Part shown: positions 1 to 13,000 of the stretch, in pieces | How the letters are laid out: the number at the start of each line of letters is the position of its first letter | Position numbering within the stretch: the first letter of the stretch is position 1 | From: Amoebophrya sp. A120 | Lineage: Eukaryota; Sar; Dinophyceae; Syndiniales; Amoebophryaceae | Assembly (NCBI GenBank): GCA_905178155.1 | Contig: CAJINV010000005.1 | Span: 2,730,054-2,794,053, forward strand | Length of the DNA stretch: 64,000 nt | Direction: 5' to 3' | Notes under the pieces: model-generated | What the model saw: only the letters and a program-made list of their open reading frames with translations | Told to the model about the DNA's origin: nothing | Database searches by the model: none | Position numbers and translations under genes: made by a program

Positions 1-1
1 C

Positions 2-3000
2 TCCTTGAAGAGTGTATCGGCGGTGGGCGGGGGAGGAGGTGGTGTACAACTGGGTGGATCAAGATCTACTTCCAACACGACGAGTTCTATGGGCAATAAA
101 CCACTTTTCTTCGCCCGGGAACGGTCGATCCGGACGGGTTACCTACAGGATTCCACCCTCACCGCGGAGAACTTCGGGTTTGAAACCGCGGGCGACGAGG
201 AGATTTTCCAGCTGCTCCAGGACCAATACAAGGAAGAAGTCGTCCCCTTCGACCAGGCCGCGCTCGCCGCGGGCAGGACGCCGGGGGTGCTACCCGGCTC
301 CGTTGCGGACGTGAACTTCGCGATGGGAGGAGGTGGAAGTGGAACTACATCAAACTACAAAAACAGCACGCAAAACTCCTCGTCGTCCGCGGGCAATATG
401 CTGAACTACAACACGTCGCAGAACCATTTGGGGTCCTCCTTTCTGCAAAACACAATGGCAGACGTCTCCGGGCCCTACCGGTCCGTGCGCCAGATGCAAA
501 CCCCCCAGCACGTCGGGCCGAACGGCGAACTTTTAAATCTCGCCGGCGCTCAATCCAACCCGTATCCTGTGCAAAAGTATCGTACTCGTACAAATGCAAG
601 TCTTGCATTACAAATCTTGTTTCCAAGGCAAATCTGCATTACAAATTTTATTTCTCATGCTGGGGAAATTTGTAATGCATTTATACGATTACGATACTTT
701 TGCACTGCATAACCCGGGCAGTCAGCCCAACATCGGGTACAAGCCCTACTTGCCGGCGAACTCCACCGCCATGCCGGAGTTGACGAAAATACAGAGAATC
801 ATCCTCCACCGATTCCAGCAGGACCAGCCGACCAAGCTCTTCCCCCATGCGTACCGCGTGCCCGCGTTGAACAGAACACCTCTGCGGGAGCTGGTTCTCC
901 TCGTTTTGAAAGAAGCGCTCGCAGTGTTACCGAAAGACCAGGACCACGCGGAAGCCCCGGCCAGCGACAAGCAGAACGAGAAGATCCGCTTGGCGATCGC
1001 GGTGTTAGGTTTGGCGAAAAACTACCAGGAGGAGCACATCGATTTGGACCCAGCGAGACAGGGCGGGACCTACTTGACGAACAGTTGCTTCCAGGGCTTG
1101 TACTTCCTGGCGGAGAACTACCCGGACAACCTGGACTCAGTTTCTGATTTGTACCAACGGTTGGATGAGGTCGCGCTCGCGCCGGTCGTGATATCATCAA
1201 CCTCTTCAGGCGATGTAATTGGTGGAGGACGTAGCAGGACCACTGCGGGACAGCAACATCATCATGGCGCGATCCCACATTCCCGGTCGAAGTCTACCGC
1301 CGGTTCGCAGCACGAACCTCATAGTTCCGCCCGGTCAAGCGGGCGGAGGCACTCCGGAGACAGAACCGCACTGCAATCCGGAGGAGCCCAGCGCTCCGTT
1401 TCCGCCACTTCCGGGGCGGGTGGCGCTAACAAAAGCCGATCGCCCCGACTGTCCTCCGCGTCGCGCTCCGGGTCACCCAGACAGCCGCATCTTTCGCCGC
1501 GGTTGCAGGCTGCGGGCAGAGCAGGAGGACATTCTAGGAGTAAAACGACCAGACAGGAGAAGCGCACGAAGATCCACCCGTCCTGCCTCCCGTCGCGGGC
1601 GCAGCTGAGACAGTACAGCGACTTATCGATCGAAAGGAACCACAAAGAGTATTTACTCGTTCTGGAATTGATTCTCCAGTGCGTCCGGATTGCGGAGTTC
1701 CGCGAGGTGGGGTTGAGACTGCTCTCGACCAGCTTCAAATCTAGATACCGTGTGTTAGACTCCATCGCGGACAGCCGGACGGAGTCCTTCCGCTACCGCC
1801 CCGCCTTTCTGCACCGAATCCTTCTCTCCCAGGCAGTGACGCTGTTCAAACTGCAAACCTTGGAATTGTCTCTCGTCCACAAGCTCGCCGCGGAGTTCCG
1901 GACTAAAATGCTGCTCGGGATGAGAACGACGAACAGCGGAATCAATAGTAGGAAGAAGCTGTTGCACAAACAGTTCGGAATGGTGCAGGAGCACGAAGAC
2001 TACATGGAATTGGAATCGGAAAACCTCTTCGAAGACCCGACTATCGATGGCACGAGCGCCACCGCCGGGCTGTTGCTCACGCCCGCGGAGCGGCAGCGCG
2101 GCGAGTTCTTCCAGGCGACCACGCAGAACCTTGCGGACGAACTGGTCAGCCGCGTGAACCAGGTGACAAGCAGCAACGAGCCGCTATTTGCGGCGAACAT
2201 GCGGCATCTAATGGACGGGTTGGCGCAGCTGTCGCCGGCGGATATTGGAAGTGGTGGTCCTCGTGGGGGGTCAACAGCGTCCTCATCGAGCGCCGGCGTT
2301 GCTGGAATCAGGTCGTCCTCCTCCGCATCCCTACCCCTGGATCTCGAGCAGTACTTGAAGCTCGCCCTGGACGGCTCGCAAACGCGGTCGAAGTACTACG
2401 ACGAGCCTGCGGACGCCGCGAAGAGGAGAAAAACAGGTTCTACTGCGAGGAATTTCGGTAGTGGGAGTAGCACCAGTCAGCACTTTTGTGCGGAGATCGC
2501 GGCGGAGCAGGGGATGTTTGTGGAAAATTCATCATCGACGCTGTTCAATGCGGGAGGTACAACTGCTGGTGGTCCTCCTCCTACCGACGCCGGTCGTGGT
2601 CCCGGGAATTATATGGCATCAAGCAATCCAGCGAATAATTCTTCACAGCTGGCGTTGATGGACTACGGGCAGCAGCAGATGAGCAATGTCCCCTTTAACC
2701 AACAAGCAATCAACACCAATTACACGGCCACCACCTCCAAAACCGCGACCTCCAATGCCCTTTTCTACGACACCTCCAGTTTCTACCAGCTCGCCGGGCT
2801 TCTGTTTCTCACCCCCTACTTCGAAAGCCAGCGGCAGGTGCAGTCCATGACCACGTACGGCACGTCCACCGGCTCCATGGGCTATTCTGAGTAAAAACGT
2901 CCCCACCCCAGAGTTGTCATGCAATTCTGCATGCCAAAAAAGTAAAAGTTTCTCATGCGGAGCCCTATGAGAAGCATTCTCTCTTCGTGTTTTGGGATTT

Positions 3001-6000
3001 GTGATGCTAGAATCAGCATGACATGCTAGATCTGTGATGCTTCTGAGCTAGCTAAACAGGATTACACTACGTGGACAAACTTGTCATGCCAAACAACCAA
3101 AGCTGTGTGATTTGTCTAGCAGATGACTCTGTTGTGGGGACGTTTTTAATCAGGATATGGCCATGCCCGTGAACAGTGTGTTGTCGACGAACCCGGGTAC
3201 TCTGGCCTATCTGGATTTGCGAGCCCGGAACGTGTGCAACTTCCTCCACCAGCAGAACCGGCGGAAGATTGCCGCGGACTTGACGACCGAACTGGGACAA
3301 ACCTTCACGGAATTTCTCTACTGGACCCTGATCTACACGAAGCCGGACCACGAGTCGCTCCGAAGTTCGTTCCGGAACCTGATCGACGCCGGGATTTTGT
3401 CGGCGGAAAAGGAGTTTTTCAAGCAAAAACTCCTCGCGGAGACCACCGCGACGGGGTCCAGCTCGAAGCAGTTCTTGATGGTGTACTCCAGTCAAAACGC
3501 GGCGCTGCAGATCCAACTGACAGAAGCCGCGCGGCAGGAGTTCTGTGCGAACTTGCTGTACTTGGTCACGAACAGCTTGTTGAAAGCGTCGGCTGAACTT
3601 CTTGCGGAGAGGACAGGAGCACGGGAAGAAATATCAAATCCTGAAGAGAAGACACAGAAGATTTTCGCCACGACCGCCACCATCGACAACGCGAACGGGT
3701 CGGTTCCCATGTCGTTCTTCCACAACTTGGCCCAGAAGCTGTTCAGCTTTTTACCCGTTTTGAATAGCGGGACCTCCTCCGCGTCAAAGTTGGCGATTTA
3801 CAGTGCACTCATACAGCTGCTGGGGAAGATTTGCGGCACAGAAGTAGATCTTGCTGGAGATGAACCAAATTCAACTAGAGTAGAACAACGAGAGTCCTCT
3901 CAGACGAATCCTCACACGAGAAAATTCCTGGTTTCCTCTACCACCGAGCACGACCAGTCGGTGAGTATGCTGCTGCAGGATGCGTTGGCGAATGCGAAAC
4001 TAGATTCGAACTCCATCAACATCGCGGTGTCCAGCCTGTCCGTGCTCCGTTTTTTGGTCGAGAGAGACGAGGTTTTGCTTTCCGCCAATTCCACCTACCT
4101 CTGGCAGTGCCTGAAGCAGATTCTGAACCAGGCCTTCCGGTTCGCGAAGCAGACGAAGGACATGCGGTTCGTCCGGGCGGTGCAGGCGTTGGTTGTGGCA
4201 ATGAAACTGCAGGAGGAGAGGGGGGATAGCAGTGTAGCAGGCGACATGGACAACGACCAAGATGCACCATTTGCAGCAAGAACATCCGCAGGTAATACTA
4301 GCGACGACGGTCTATCAGGAGCATCAAGCTTCGTTACCGCCATGTACGAATCTGGTTTTCTTTCCCTCTGGTTCCAGGGCGCCGCCAGCATTTTCCTCTC
4401 AAGCGAAATCGCCGGAAGTGGGCTGGGCTTCGGCTCCTTGACCTCCGCCGCGGGAATTAATACTCATGGCGCCGGGGCCCCGGGTTACAACTTCAGCAGA
4501 GGCGCAGGAGGACGGGCGAATTCATCTTTGCAGAGAACAAGATCCGAAACCGCTGTGTTGGAAGCCACGGCGCTCACCCTGATCCAGTTTCTGGCGACCA
4601 TGATAGTCGTGGAAACCGATGAGGGAACCAATGAAGGAACAAATCAGCCGTTTTACCTGTGTCAGGAGCAACTCTTTCAGGAGCTGGAGTCCTTTCTGGT
4701 CAACTGCGTCGAAAAATCCCAACTGGTCCAGGAATCCTGTACCAACGCCGTCCGAGATTTAACCACGATCTCCGCGCTCGGAGTCTCAGGGACGAGTGGC
4801 GGCGGATTTCTGTCCTACAATAGCGACGCGATGCCGAGTTTCAACAACCCGCCAAGAAGTAGGATGAATACCAGAACTGCACAACACCAGCAGCATTCAA
4901 ACCTTCAGCGATCGATGCAGCGAGCAGCTTCGTCAAAGTCCGCCTCCTCCGTCTCGATTGCGTTGCTGTCCCAAATCCTGGCGCTTCTCAGCAGCTGCAG
5001 CACGCACTCGCACTTATCCTACGTGGAGACAGGGACGCAGGAGTTGAGTAGCTCCAGCGGAATTATGGCAGGAAGGAATCTATCGAACCTAGTAGCGCAG
5101 CAGACGACAACGCTCGCAATCAGGAATGACAACGGGAATGCATCGATGGGAGTCGACGTAAGTTCCGGCGCACCAGCACAACAAGTGGGGGTAGGAGCCG
5201 CAGGAACAACATCTGCGCCTTCCCAAGCAGTTCCGTCGATAAGCAAGCGATCGCTCCTCCTGTCGCAATTGGGTAAGGACCTGCTGATTGCGTGTTCCGC
5301 CTCTGCGGGCCTGAATCGGGACGCAAGCGACATGACCATGCATTTGTTGAACATTTTCCGCCTGGACCTGACAGCACTGATAACCGGGCCACGGGCGGCG
5401 AGAATACCGGACACGCGAAGTCTATTGCAGCAGACCGCGCCAGGTACGACTAAGTATATATAAGTAGAGTTGTCCTCGTGGTCGGTATACATAGTGCCTT
5501 ACATCACGCGTTCGATTGCTACACACTTAAAACATTTTTGAGGGGGAATGCAGGCTAACTTAGCAAACCTCCAGTAGTTGTGATGCAGAAAAACCATGAA
5601 TCAAATTCAAATTTTAATTTCAGGTAACCTCCCCTCTGGTTTTTCCGCGGGTGGAAGTCTGTTGGGTGCCGTGCGAAATTTCTTCACCGGCCAGAGACAA
5701 TCGTCGCCCTACAGCAGGCCACAGCCAAGAGACACGACGGCGCAACCGCAGCAGAGCGGCGGTGTTTACAATGGTGCCGCAAGTAGAACTACAAGTAGCT
5801 TCCCCGCGAACCAACAAGACACCAGCACCTATAACCCGATGCTCGACGGCCAGCAGCTCGCAGAAGAGATTGACGCTTCCGGGCGGTTGCTCACCCTGGC
5901 CGAGGCCAGCCGACGCCTCAACACCACCGCTGCGGGGCTGCAGTACGCGATGATGCACCATGGTAGTGGAATGGATCATCAGACGGAAAAGGAAAATTTG

Positions 6001-6165
6001 CTGTCCGTCGTCCAGGCACTAAAAGAGAATTTGCTGTACACCTTGGTCCTCTACGCCGTCTTCCTGGGACGACCCATCCAGGAGGTGCTGGGGGCTGAGC
6101 AGCCTCTGGTCAGCTTTGAAGACCTGAAGGAAAGCCTGTTTTTGCGAGAATTACTGCTGGTGTAG
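2..6165 (+). CDS. Large helical protein of unknown function (5' partial, 4 exons)
   Basis: I do not recognise this protein. Exons 2-562, 717-2882, 3163-5443 and 5624-6165 join into about 1849 residues; the frame is open at the left edge, so the true start is outside. The first two introns are TIR introners (families B and C) and the third (5444-5623) is an ordinary GT-AG intron. The N-terminal 190 residues and several internal stretches are Gly/Ser/Asn-rich and probably disordered. Between them lie long leucine-rich amphipathic segments (about nt 1600-1990, 3200-3600 and 3960-4220) that look like an alpha-helical repeat scaffold. A nucleoporin- or HEAT-like scaffold is conceivable, but no diagnostic motif was seen. 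The C-terminus is helical and ends in a short Leu-rich tail. An alternative would be two genes split at 2894/3157; the TIR and target duplication at that junction argue against it. Confidence 0.7.
563..711. mobile_element. Introner, TIR family B (single copy here)
   Basis: Starts TATCCTGTGCAAAAG at 563 and ends CTTTTGCACTGCATA at 711, so the termini are inverted repeats of about 35 bp with a few mismatches. The 5-bp direct repeat ACCCG flanks it at 558-562 and 712-716. Removing 563-716 joins codons AAC CCG to GGC AGT and keeps the frame. No GT-AG pair coincides with these edges. A TTGTAATGC motif and its inverse lie just inside the termini. Confidence 0.85.
2883..3157. mobile_element. Introner, TIR family C (single copy here)
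   Basis: Left end TATTCTGAGTAAAAACGTCC and right end GACGTTTTTAATCAGGATA form an inverted repeat of over 30 bp. The flanking 5-mers are TGGGC (2878-2882) and TGGCC (3158-3162), a target duplication with one mismatch. Splicing 2882 to 3163 fuses the two long frames without a shift. A simple GT-AG reading (donor 2891, acceptor 3153) would shift the frame into an early stop. Confidence 0.82.
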
Positions 6166-7008
6166 CAGTATAATTCTTGAGATGTAGCAGGTGGCTCTCT
6201 GTAGCTGAAGCAGACTATTATTGAATAATCTTCGACAAAAGCCAGATGCAGGTGGTGCAATTACGCATTTACAATATTGGCACTTTTTGTCGCGATAAAG
6301 CATCGACTCGCGCAATGGGTTGGTGTGAGGTATTATGTGTAACGTTCTAAACTAAATCACGAGGTCCTGCTGTACCTCTAGGTGGAATGATTCGTATAGC
6401 TGATGATCTGCACGCAATTTACAAAAAATGTTCTACCACAACAAGCAACGCAGCACAGGTTGATCGAAAGCGACTGAATCAATTTTGACGCGCAGTGAAG
6501 CGCTAAGCAGGTGGTCAAGATGGTGCGTGTCAGCACCCTTCATCGTCTCGCGTACTAGGAGTGTTCGTTTCGCCGCCAAGGAATTTTTTGGGGCGATGCT
6601 GTACTCGCTGTGAGTTCGACTTCGACATTCACCGTGAGCAACAATTTGCACTTCTACTTCTACAGGAAAGGAAAATTATTGATGTAGCAGGAGAGATCAT
6701 GATCATGATGTTGGTGTGCTTCAAATGTTGCAAATGTTGATTTGATCGTTCCGACGTGAAAATGAGCGGAGAGTATGAGATCCCATGCAGTTCCGGCAAT
6801 TAATGAAAGCACTCAACTACTTTTCTTTGATGAATGCGACTGAAAGAAATTGCAGTGAGGATCGCGTATGTCGTAGGTGAAACTTCTAAATGTGTGGCTG
6901 TAAGAGAAAGCATCCGCGCGATAAAAATGTCGTGGGAGTGCCAACTAGCACCAAAAGCGATTGATGGCTTAATTAATTTCCAATTTGTGATGATCTATTG
7001 AACTGCGA
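6166..7008. other. Intergenic spacer
   Basis: About 840 bases between two + strand genes, AT-richer than the coding DNA. I see no convincing coding frame, RNA gene or repeat. It should hold the 3' UTR of the upstream gene and the promoter and 5' UTR of the downstream one. Confidence 0.6.
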
Positions 7009-9123
7009 ATGGTCAGCACCAGCATCGTCACCGGCGTGGTCACTTCGCGGAAGAAGCTACGGACAGGAGTGGTTGTGTACGTAGAACCTACCGAATCAGA
7101 AGACGTCGATCATGGCTGCAAGAGACAGCGTGAATCGGTGGAGTCAAAAGCACCTGCCAACGCGAGCGACAGAGGGGTTGAGCTTTCATGCCGACTCGGA
7201 CTCAACGTCAACACCACGAGTACAATCCGGCTCTTCATCGCTAGACCAAGTGCAACGACCGGTGAAAAAGTCGCTGTTGCCGAGATTTTCGATTTTGTGC
7301 CTCCCCAGGCAGCTGTCGAGGAACGCCAGGAGGGAGCAGAAGAGAAATTACGCAATACGGCCCGCATCGCACCAGAAGGTGAAGATGCCAAAACTTTTGA
7401 AGATCATTTCCGACTCTACCGTGAGAAAGTGGCACACACGCACGTTGGAAGCCGGTTGCGGATTCGAGTGGACCCGACGAATCCTGCAAAGCCGGCGGAA
7501 CTAGTTTTCGGGGACGATGCTGTCTGTGATGACTGCCAAGTTGTGGGAGACGACCAGGCCAGCGGCAAAGCAGCTGGCGCTTCTCAACTTTCTTGCGGCG
7601 CCGACGCAGGAGCAACGCCGCGGCTAGTTATTGGGACCGAAATAAGCGGCCCACAGAGCAGGAACGAAGCAGACGGGCCTGAAACAACCCAATGCGTCGA
7701 AGATGAAAGTTGTTTCGATCATTCAGAGACATCATCAGACAGGCGCTTGTGCCCAGCTTTGCGACGAAAAGCGATCATGCAGCTCCTCTGCAGAAGAGGA
7801 CACGATTCTTCCGACTCCGAAAAAGCCGAAGCCAGCGAAAGAGCAGACCGGATCACCAGCCTTGTTCGACGTATATTCAGCGAAGCCATGGCGCAAACGT
7901 GTTTTTTGAAGGATTCTTCAAGGTGCACTAAACCAAGAGCCATCAGTGGCAACACGCCTATCCTTCCTACTCCGAAGCCAAAGAAGTGCTTCCTGCAATT
8001 TCGACACGAGCCTACAGAGGCCGACTTGCAAGATATCCGAGCCGCAGCGTCTCAAAGTCGAGAAAGCCAAAGGATAAACCGACAAACAGTGGCGAGACAG
8101 GTTTTTTCTGCCAGTGGGTGCGCGAATGAAACGGACATGAATAGCCATGGAGAGAAAATTTCGCAGCCAGCATCAGCAACCGTCGCTGACGGGATCGAAG
8201 CCACTTCGAAGCACCGGCGCGCCCACTGTTTTGCGAAATGGATCGTGGAGACGTACCAGGAGAGGCTGAAGCTGCTAGATCGGAAAACTTCTATTATCCT
8301 AGACGTGGCGGGCGGTACGGGGGACTTGTCGGTGATCCTGCGGAGCGAATACGGCTTCGAAAATGTCTTCACCGTAGACCCCTGGAAACCGGAAAAGTGG
8401 AAAAAATGGCAACTGCGGAAAATCATGAACGTTTCTCGTCAAGACCAAGAGCATGGGCGAAGAACAAAAACGTGCGGCGAACTATCAAACAGGAACACTA
8501 CGACCGAACTCACAAAAGAAAGTTATCAGGCCATTGATGAGTACACCGAAGCTGCAGCACTACTCGACCGGTTTTTCGTGCGGGAAAAGTTCGATTTTTC
8601 GTCTGCCCCTTCGCCAAAGCTATCCTCCCTGATCCAAAATTGCGACCTGATCGTGGGTCTGCATCCTGACCAAGCGACGGAGCCGATCGTGGCCGTAGCG
8701 GGAAAATTGAGGAAGCCAATGTGCGTCGTGCCGTGCTGCGTCTTTGCAGATCAGTTCCCGGAAAGGCGGCTGAAAGTCGTGGAAGCAGATCGGAAGGAAG
8801 AGCGACAGAGTAACCTCCTCTGCGACGACGATGAAGAAGGTGATTTTGGATTAGTGTGTGAAGAGGCCCCCGCCTCGGCTGCGAGTGTAGTGTCTGAAGA
8901 AGAGCCAATCGTTTGGCAGCCGGTCCGGGATTACCCGAGTTTTTTAAAGTACCTGCGACAGCGATACGCACCTACTACGGACGCATCCGACTCGGTCCAT
9001 AAATCCGGTTTCGCGGCGGGAGACGGAGGCTTGGGCAACAGCATCGAGTGTGCCGCGTTGCCGATGCCAGGAAAAAGTCTGGTGCTGTACACGATGATCA
9101 CGACATCAACAACTCACTGCTAG
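7009..9123 (+). CDS. SAM-dependent methyltransferase-like protein, intronless
   Basis: A single uninterrupted 704-residue frame, unusual here because most neighbours are split. The first ~400 residues are low-complexity and charged. From about residue 400 there is a domain with the glycine-rich motif DVAGGTGDLS (around 432), typical of SAM-binding motif I in class I methyltransferases. It is followed by VDPW (an acidic motif II position) and, around 552, HPDQATEPI plus a VVPCCVF segment. The HPDQAT...VPCC pattern resembles conserved uncharacterised eukaryotic methyltransferase-like proteins, in which a histidine and a cysteine pair follow the Rossmann core. The substrate is unknown. The ATG at 7009 is the first in frame after an AT-rich spacer. 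Assignment to the methyltransferase fold is likely; activity is inference. Confidence 0.75.
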   Translation: MVSTSIVTGVVTSRKKLRTGVVVYVEPTESEDVDHGCKRQRESVESKAPANASDRGVELSCRLGLNVNTTSTIRLFIARPSATTGEKVAVAEIFDFVPPQAAVEERQEGAEEKLRNTARIAPEGEDAKTFEDHFRLYREKVAHTHVGSRLRIRVDPTNPAKPAELVFGDDAVCDDCQVVGDDQASGKAAGASQLSCGADAGATPRLVIGTEISGPQSRNEADGPETTQCVEDESCFDHSETSSDRRLCPALRRKAIMQLLCRRGHDSSDSEKAEASERADRITSLVRRIFSEAMAQTCFLKDSSRCTKPRAISGNTPILPTPKPKKCFLQFRHEPTEADLQDIRAAASQSRESQRINRQTVARQVFSASGCANETDMNSHGEKISQPASATVADGIEATSKHRRAHCFAKWIVETYQERLKLLDRKTSIILDVAGGTGDLSVILRSEYGFENVFTVDPWKPEKWKKWQLRKIMNVSRQDQEHGRRTKTCGELSNRNTTTELTKESYQAIDEYTEAAALLDRFFVREKFDFSSAPSPKLSSLIQNCDLIVGLHPDQATEPIVAVAGKLRKPMCVVPCCVFADQFPERRLKVVEADRKEERQSNLLCDDDEEGDFGLVCEEAPASAASVVSEEEPIVWQPVRDYPSFLKYLRQRYAPTTDASDSVHKSGFAAGDGGLGNSIECAALPMPGKSLVLYTMITTSTTHC

Positions 9124-10033
9124 CCTGAGTAAATGTCTGTATACACATACGGTTTCGAGAATGTTAGCGACGATCTTTCTACTTAACATGCGACTTGGCG
9201 ACAGATTTTCGTATTCCGCAGGTTGACGACAATGACGCCGGCTTTCCGCGCTGACTCTTTCCGACGTCGTGTCCATACATTGTGCTACACCTTGAAGATC
9301 TAAATCATAAGGTATCGCAAGCAATGGAAGGAGCTGTTCATCGCCGCCCATATGCGCACCGCCACCGGCACCTGTCGTCGTAGCAAAATAAAATACGTTT
9401 CGTAGTCATGTGTGTCCTCGTTCTTCGATTCATTTGCCTCGTTATTTCTCCAACTCCGAGACCGAGTCATCGTCATGTTTGATCGTTGCATCTCTTCGTA
9501 GACTTCAACATTTCGAGAGGCGGGCAAAAATACTGCAGAGAGGCTGGTGAGAGACGTCGACGCGTCGGTGTCGTCTGTGCTTGAGCGGCGAGAATACCAG
9601 GACCTAGCGCTAGGGTTTGTCTATCTTGTTTTTGACATGCATTTCTTGCGATTGTTCTTGCAGTTTAGAGAGTAAAGCCACTAGGGCTAAGTACGACCAA
9701 GCAGTCTCACTTCTACAAAGACAGTCATGTATGTGACTTTTCAATTATCATAACCACAACAAGGGTCATGCTTTGGCGCAGCATCTGTGGCTCTGCCTTC
9801 GTCCTCCAAAGGTAGAATCGAGGTCGAGCAGTCTCCGCGTTTTCGGCATAGCTTCTCCACGCGTGGCGCGCTCGACATGCGTTTTCTCTTTCTGCCGCCG
9901 ATATCGTAACCAGCCGCGACCAATGGGCTCCGGTCGTGGTATCTCGTCCTGCATGTGAAGCAGGGGCACTGCAGGACGACGTAGTTCTAGTTGTTGGTAG
10001 AACTTCTAAATCCACTTCGAAATCAACAACATC
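9124..10033. other. Intergenic spacer
   Basis: About 910 bases without a supported gene. Short open frames occur on both strands around 9730-10000, but none has a recognisable domain or a convincing splice context. It presumably contains UTRs and the promoter of the C2/coiled-coil gene. Confidence 0.55.
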
Positions 10034-13000
10034 ATGTTTGGCAACAGCAAGAAGCTCGAAGAGCTGGAGAATCAGCTCAAGGAAACGCAGGAAAAGCTCA
10101 CCGCTGCAAACTCCACCATCCAAGCCAACACTGGGGAGATCACAAAATTGAAGGCGGTAAACCTTTTTGGGTTGTAGTTGTATATGTATGCACTTCGAAA
10201 TCTGCATATGTTACGACACGGCAGCCAGCTAGATGTTATAGAATGGTGACTAGTACGACACTGAGATTGATCAATTTCAATGCCAAAACATCACGATCAC
10301 AAAACACAGGAGGAGAAGAAGACCAAAGACGCGCTGACCAAGAAGGAGCAGGATGCGAAAAAGCTGCAGCAGGACAAGGAGAAAGTAGACAAGGAAAAGC
10401 AAAGCCTCCAGAAGGAAATCAAAGATAAGTGGGAGAAGGACCTGAAAACTGCGAAGGACAAAGCGGCCGAGGATAAAAAGAAACTGAAGGAAAAGCACAA
10501 CGATTTACAAAAGGAGAGGGATGAACTGCAGAAAGAGACGGACGAAAGGATAAAATCGCTTTCCCTGGAGAAGCAACTTCTCGAGCAGAGCAAGGCGGAG
10601 TTGGAGGAGAAAAAACAGGTTTTGGAGACAACTCTGGAGCGGAAAAACAACATCATCCAACTCCAGGAAGAGGATTCGCAGACGGCGAAGTTTTTTTTGG
10701 ACGTCAGTATCGATGGGTGCGAGTTCGCCAAGCCCTTTCCGTATTTTTTGACCGTCCAGCTGGGCGACGAATTTACAAATCCGCGGAAAACGGAAACCTC
10801 CGCGTCCACACAGTACCCGGAGTTCGAAAACAGCTCGTTTTTGCTGCCCTTCCACGACGAGGACACGGAGAACCAGTTACTACTGAAGTGCTTTGTCGTG
10901 GTAAATCCGGAGCGCGGGGACGAGTCGACGGTGAAGCAACTAGGCGAAGCGGTGGTGTCCTTGCACGAGCTGGGCGCGTTGAAGTCCGAGCGGCAGGATC
11001 CGAGGTTACAGGAGTTGAGGCAGAAGACCATAGTGCAAAACGCGAGTTTTCTGCGCAGGATAGACGGGGCTGGTACTGGAGCTTCGAAATCATTTACTCA
11101 TAGAAATCGATTTTCCACCTGTTCTTAAAAGTGATCTACGTCAGAAGTCACCCGGGTAGTATTAAGACGCGCCGTCGTGCGGATCTAAATCAAACCTTTA
11201 CCTTTGTACACGTATCCAGGTAAAGAGGCCGACGTGGTTCTTGTCGGCAAGTCCATGTTGCGTATCGAGAAAAAGCTGCTAAAGCCGTCGGAGTCGCTGA
11301 AACTCCAGCTCCAAAGTGCCGATGGCGCCACGGAAATAGAGCGAGTGCGCGACAAAGCACTCGCTGAGGAGCTGAACCAGGGATTATGGTAGTAGATGTA
11401 GATTGCTTTGTGAAAAAGAACTTCGTTGATACTTTTCGACGAGAATGAGTTATGGCGCTTTTCATGCATTTGGAACTTGGGTTGCACTCCAACACAATCA
11501 GGACCATGATCTGCGTTCACATGTAACCAAAAACCCCATCCCCAGGCTCGTTACCCCGTTTCAGCACCGGCTCCGTATCCTTTGCCACTGCGCCAAGGAC
11601 ATTCTGTACCAACAGGGCGGGGGTTCCAGCTCCTCCTCAGCGCCAGCACCCGGTGCTGCAGAAAAGGTGGGCGTTCCAGCAGGAGGAGAAAATATTCGTA
11701 GTGCTGCAGGAGGTACAACAACTTCTATCGACAATAGCCTGATCACCGGCACCGAAGAGAAAAGCTCCTCCTCCACTGCAAATCATCCGTCCAACACAAA
11801 AGGCACCAAACTCGTTGTCACGGCCCGAATTTTGAAATTTGACGGCACTGTCCTCTACGAAGTTCCATCGACCGAACACGAATTGAGTTCCGCGCAGTTC
11901 GGCACGGCGAGTCGGGCAGACATTCTAGATTACTTGCTAGTGAATGAAGAACTTGTGCTGCCGTTACCCAACACAAATTCGCTCTACGACGACCCTGGCG
12001 GAACGAGTTCCTCAAACGTTTTACGGGACCAGCGGTGCGAACTTTCGATCACAGTGACAAATAGGAAGCATGTGCAGGAGATTTTTTCCGTCCAGTTTTT
12101 TTTGAACGTGTTGCCCGCGTTCGAGCCGGTCACGGTTCACTGCGCGCCAATATCAAATGTAAAAATGTCTGGGTCTGGAAGATTGCAACTTGTGATGCTG
12201 TCTCTGCATTATACAAAAATCTGTATTGCATGACCAGCAAGAGGGCTCCAGTTTGTGCTACATGGAGAGGGTATTTCTCATGCGCTATAGGCATCAGAAA
12301 GCCCGCTAAAAATCTGTGATGCCAGGTTCTGCATTACAGACGTCATGCGTCTTGTAAAATCTGCATGAGCATGACATCCAGACCCAGACATTTTTACATT
12401 TGATAGCCAAGCGGAAGCAGCACTTCAAATTTGTCCAGTGTGGTGATGATGGGCAACGGAAGAGAAGGAACGGCTTCACAATCGGAATTCTCGAACAATA
12501 AGCCACCCAAACCGCAGCTGTGCTTCACTGTCACTCGAGAAATCCCCCTGCCCGACATAGCGGAGACCTACCACGGTCTGGAATTTCGCTGCCACGGGAT
12601 TCCGACAGCGAGGCCTTTGCCAGAAATGGCGAATCACGCGGTTCTGCTGGTCTCGCCAGATTTCCCCACGACCGCGGAGACAAATATGCCGTCGCCGCGG
12701 GTCACGGTTGTGAGGTATAGGAGGATATTATGCTGTTTCGAAGTCTTTAGTTGTGTTTGGAAGTCTTTCGTTGTTCCGAATGTTTTTTATTGCATGGCCG
12801 TAGTGGTTGCCATTTTGATTTTGCTACTTGAGCAAATAATAATAATTAAATCTGGTGCTCGTGCTGGTGCTCCTGGTGAATCCGAATACAAATTGAAATT
12901 GCCTCGTGAATCATCATGCACATAAAAAACGAAGTGCAAGAATAACTACGCCCCTCAGATACCAGTACGACACGCAGCGCGATCTGACGTCGATCCTCGA

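Noticed and set aside
2892-3157. Two separate genes, one ending at TAA 2894 and one starting at ATG 3157
   Set aside because: The interval is a TIR element with a 5-bp duplication and its removal joins the two frames exactly, so a single gene is better supported.
2643-5400. Minus-strand open frames opposite the first gene
   Set aside because: They mirror the codon structure of the + strand coding sequence and have no independent signals.
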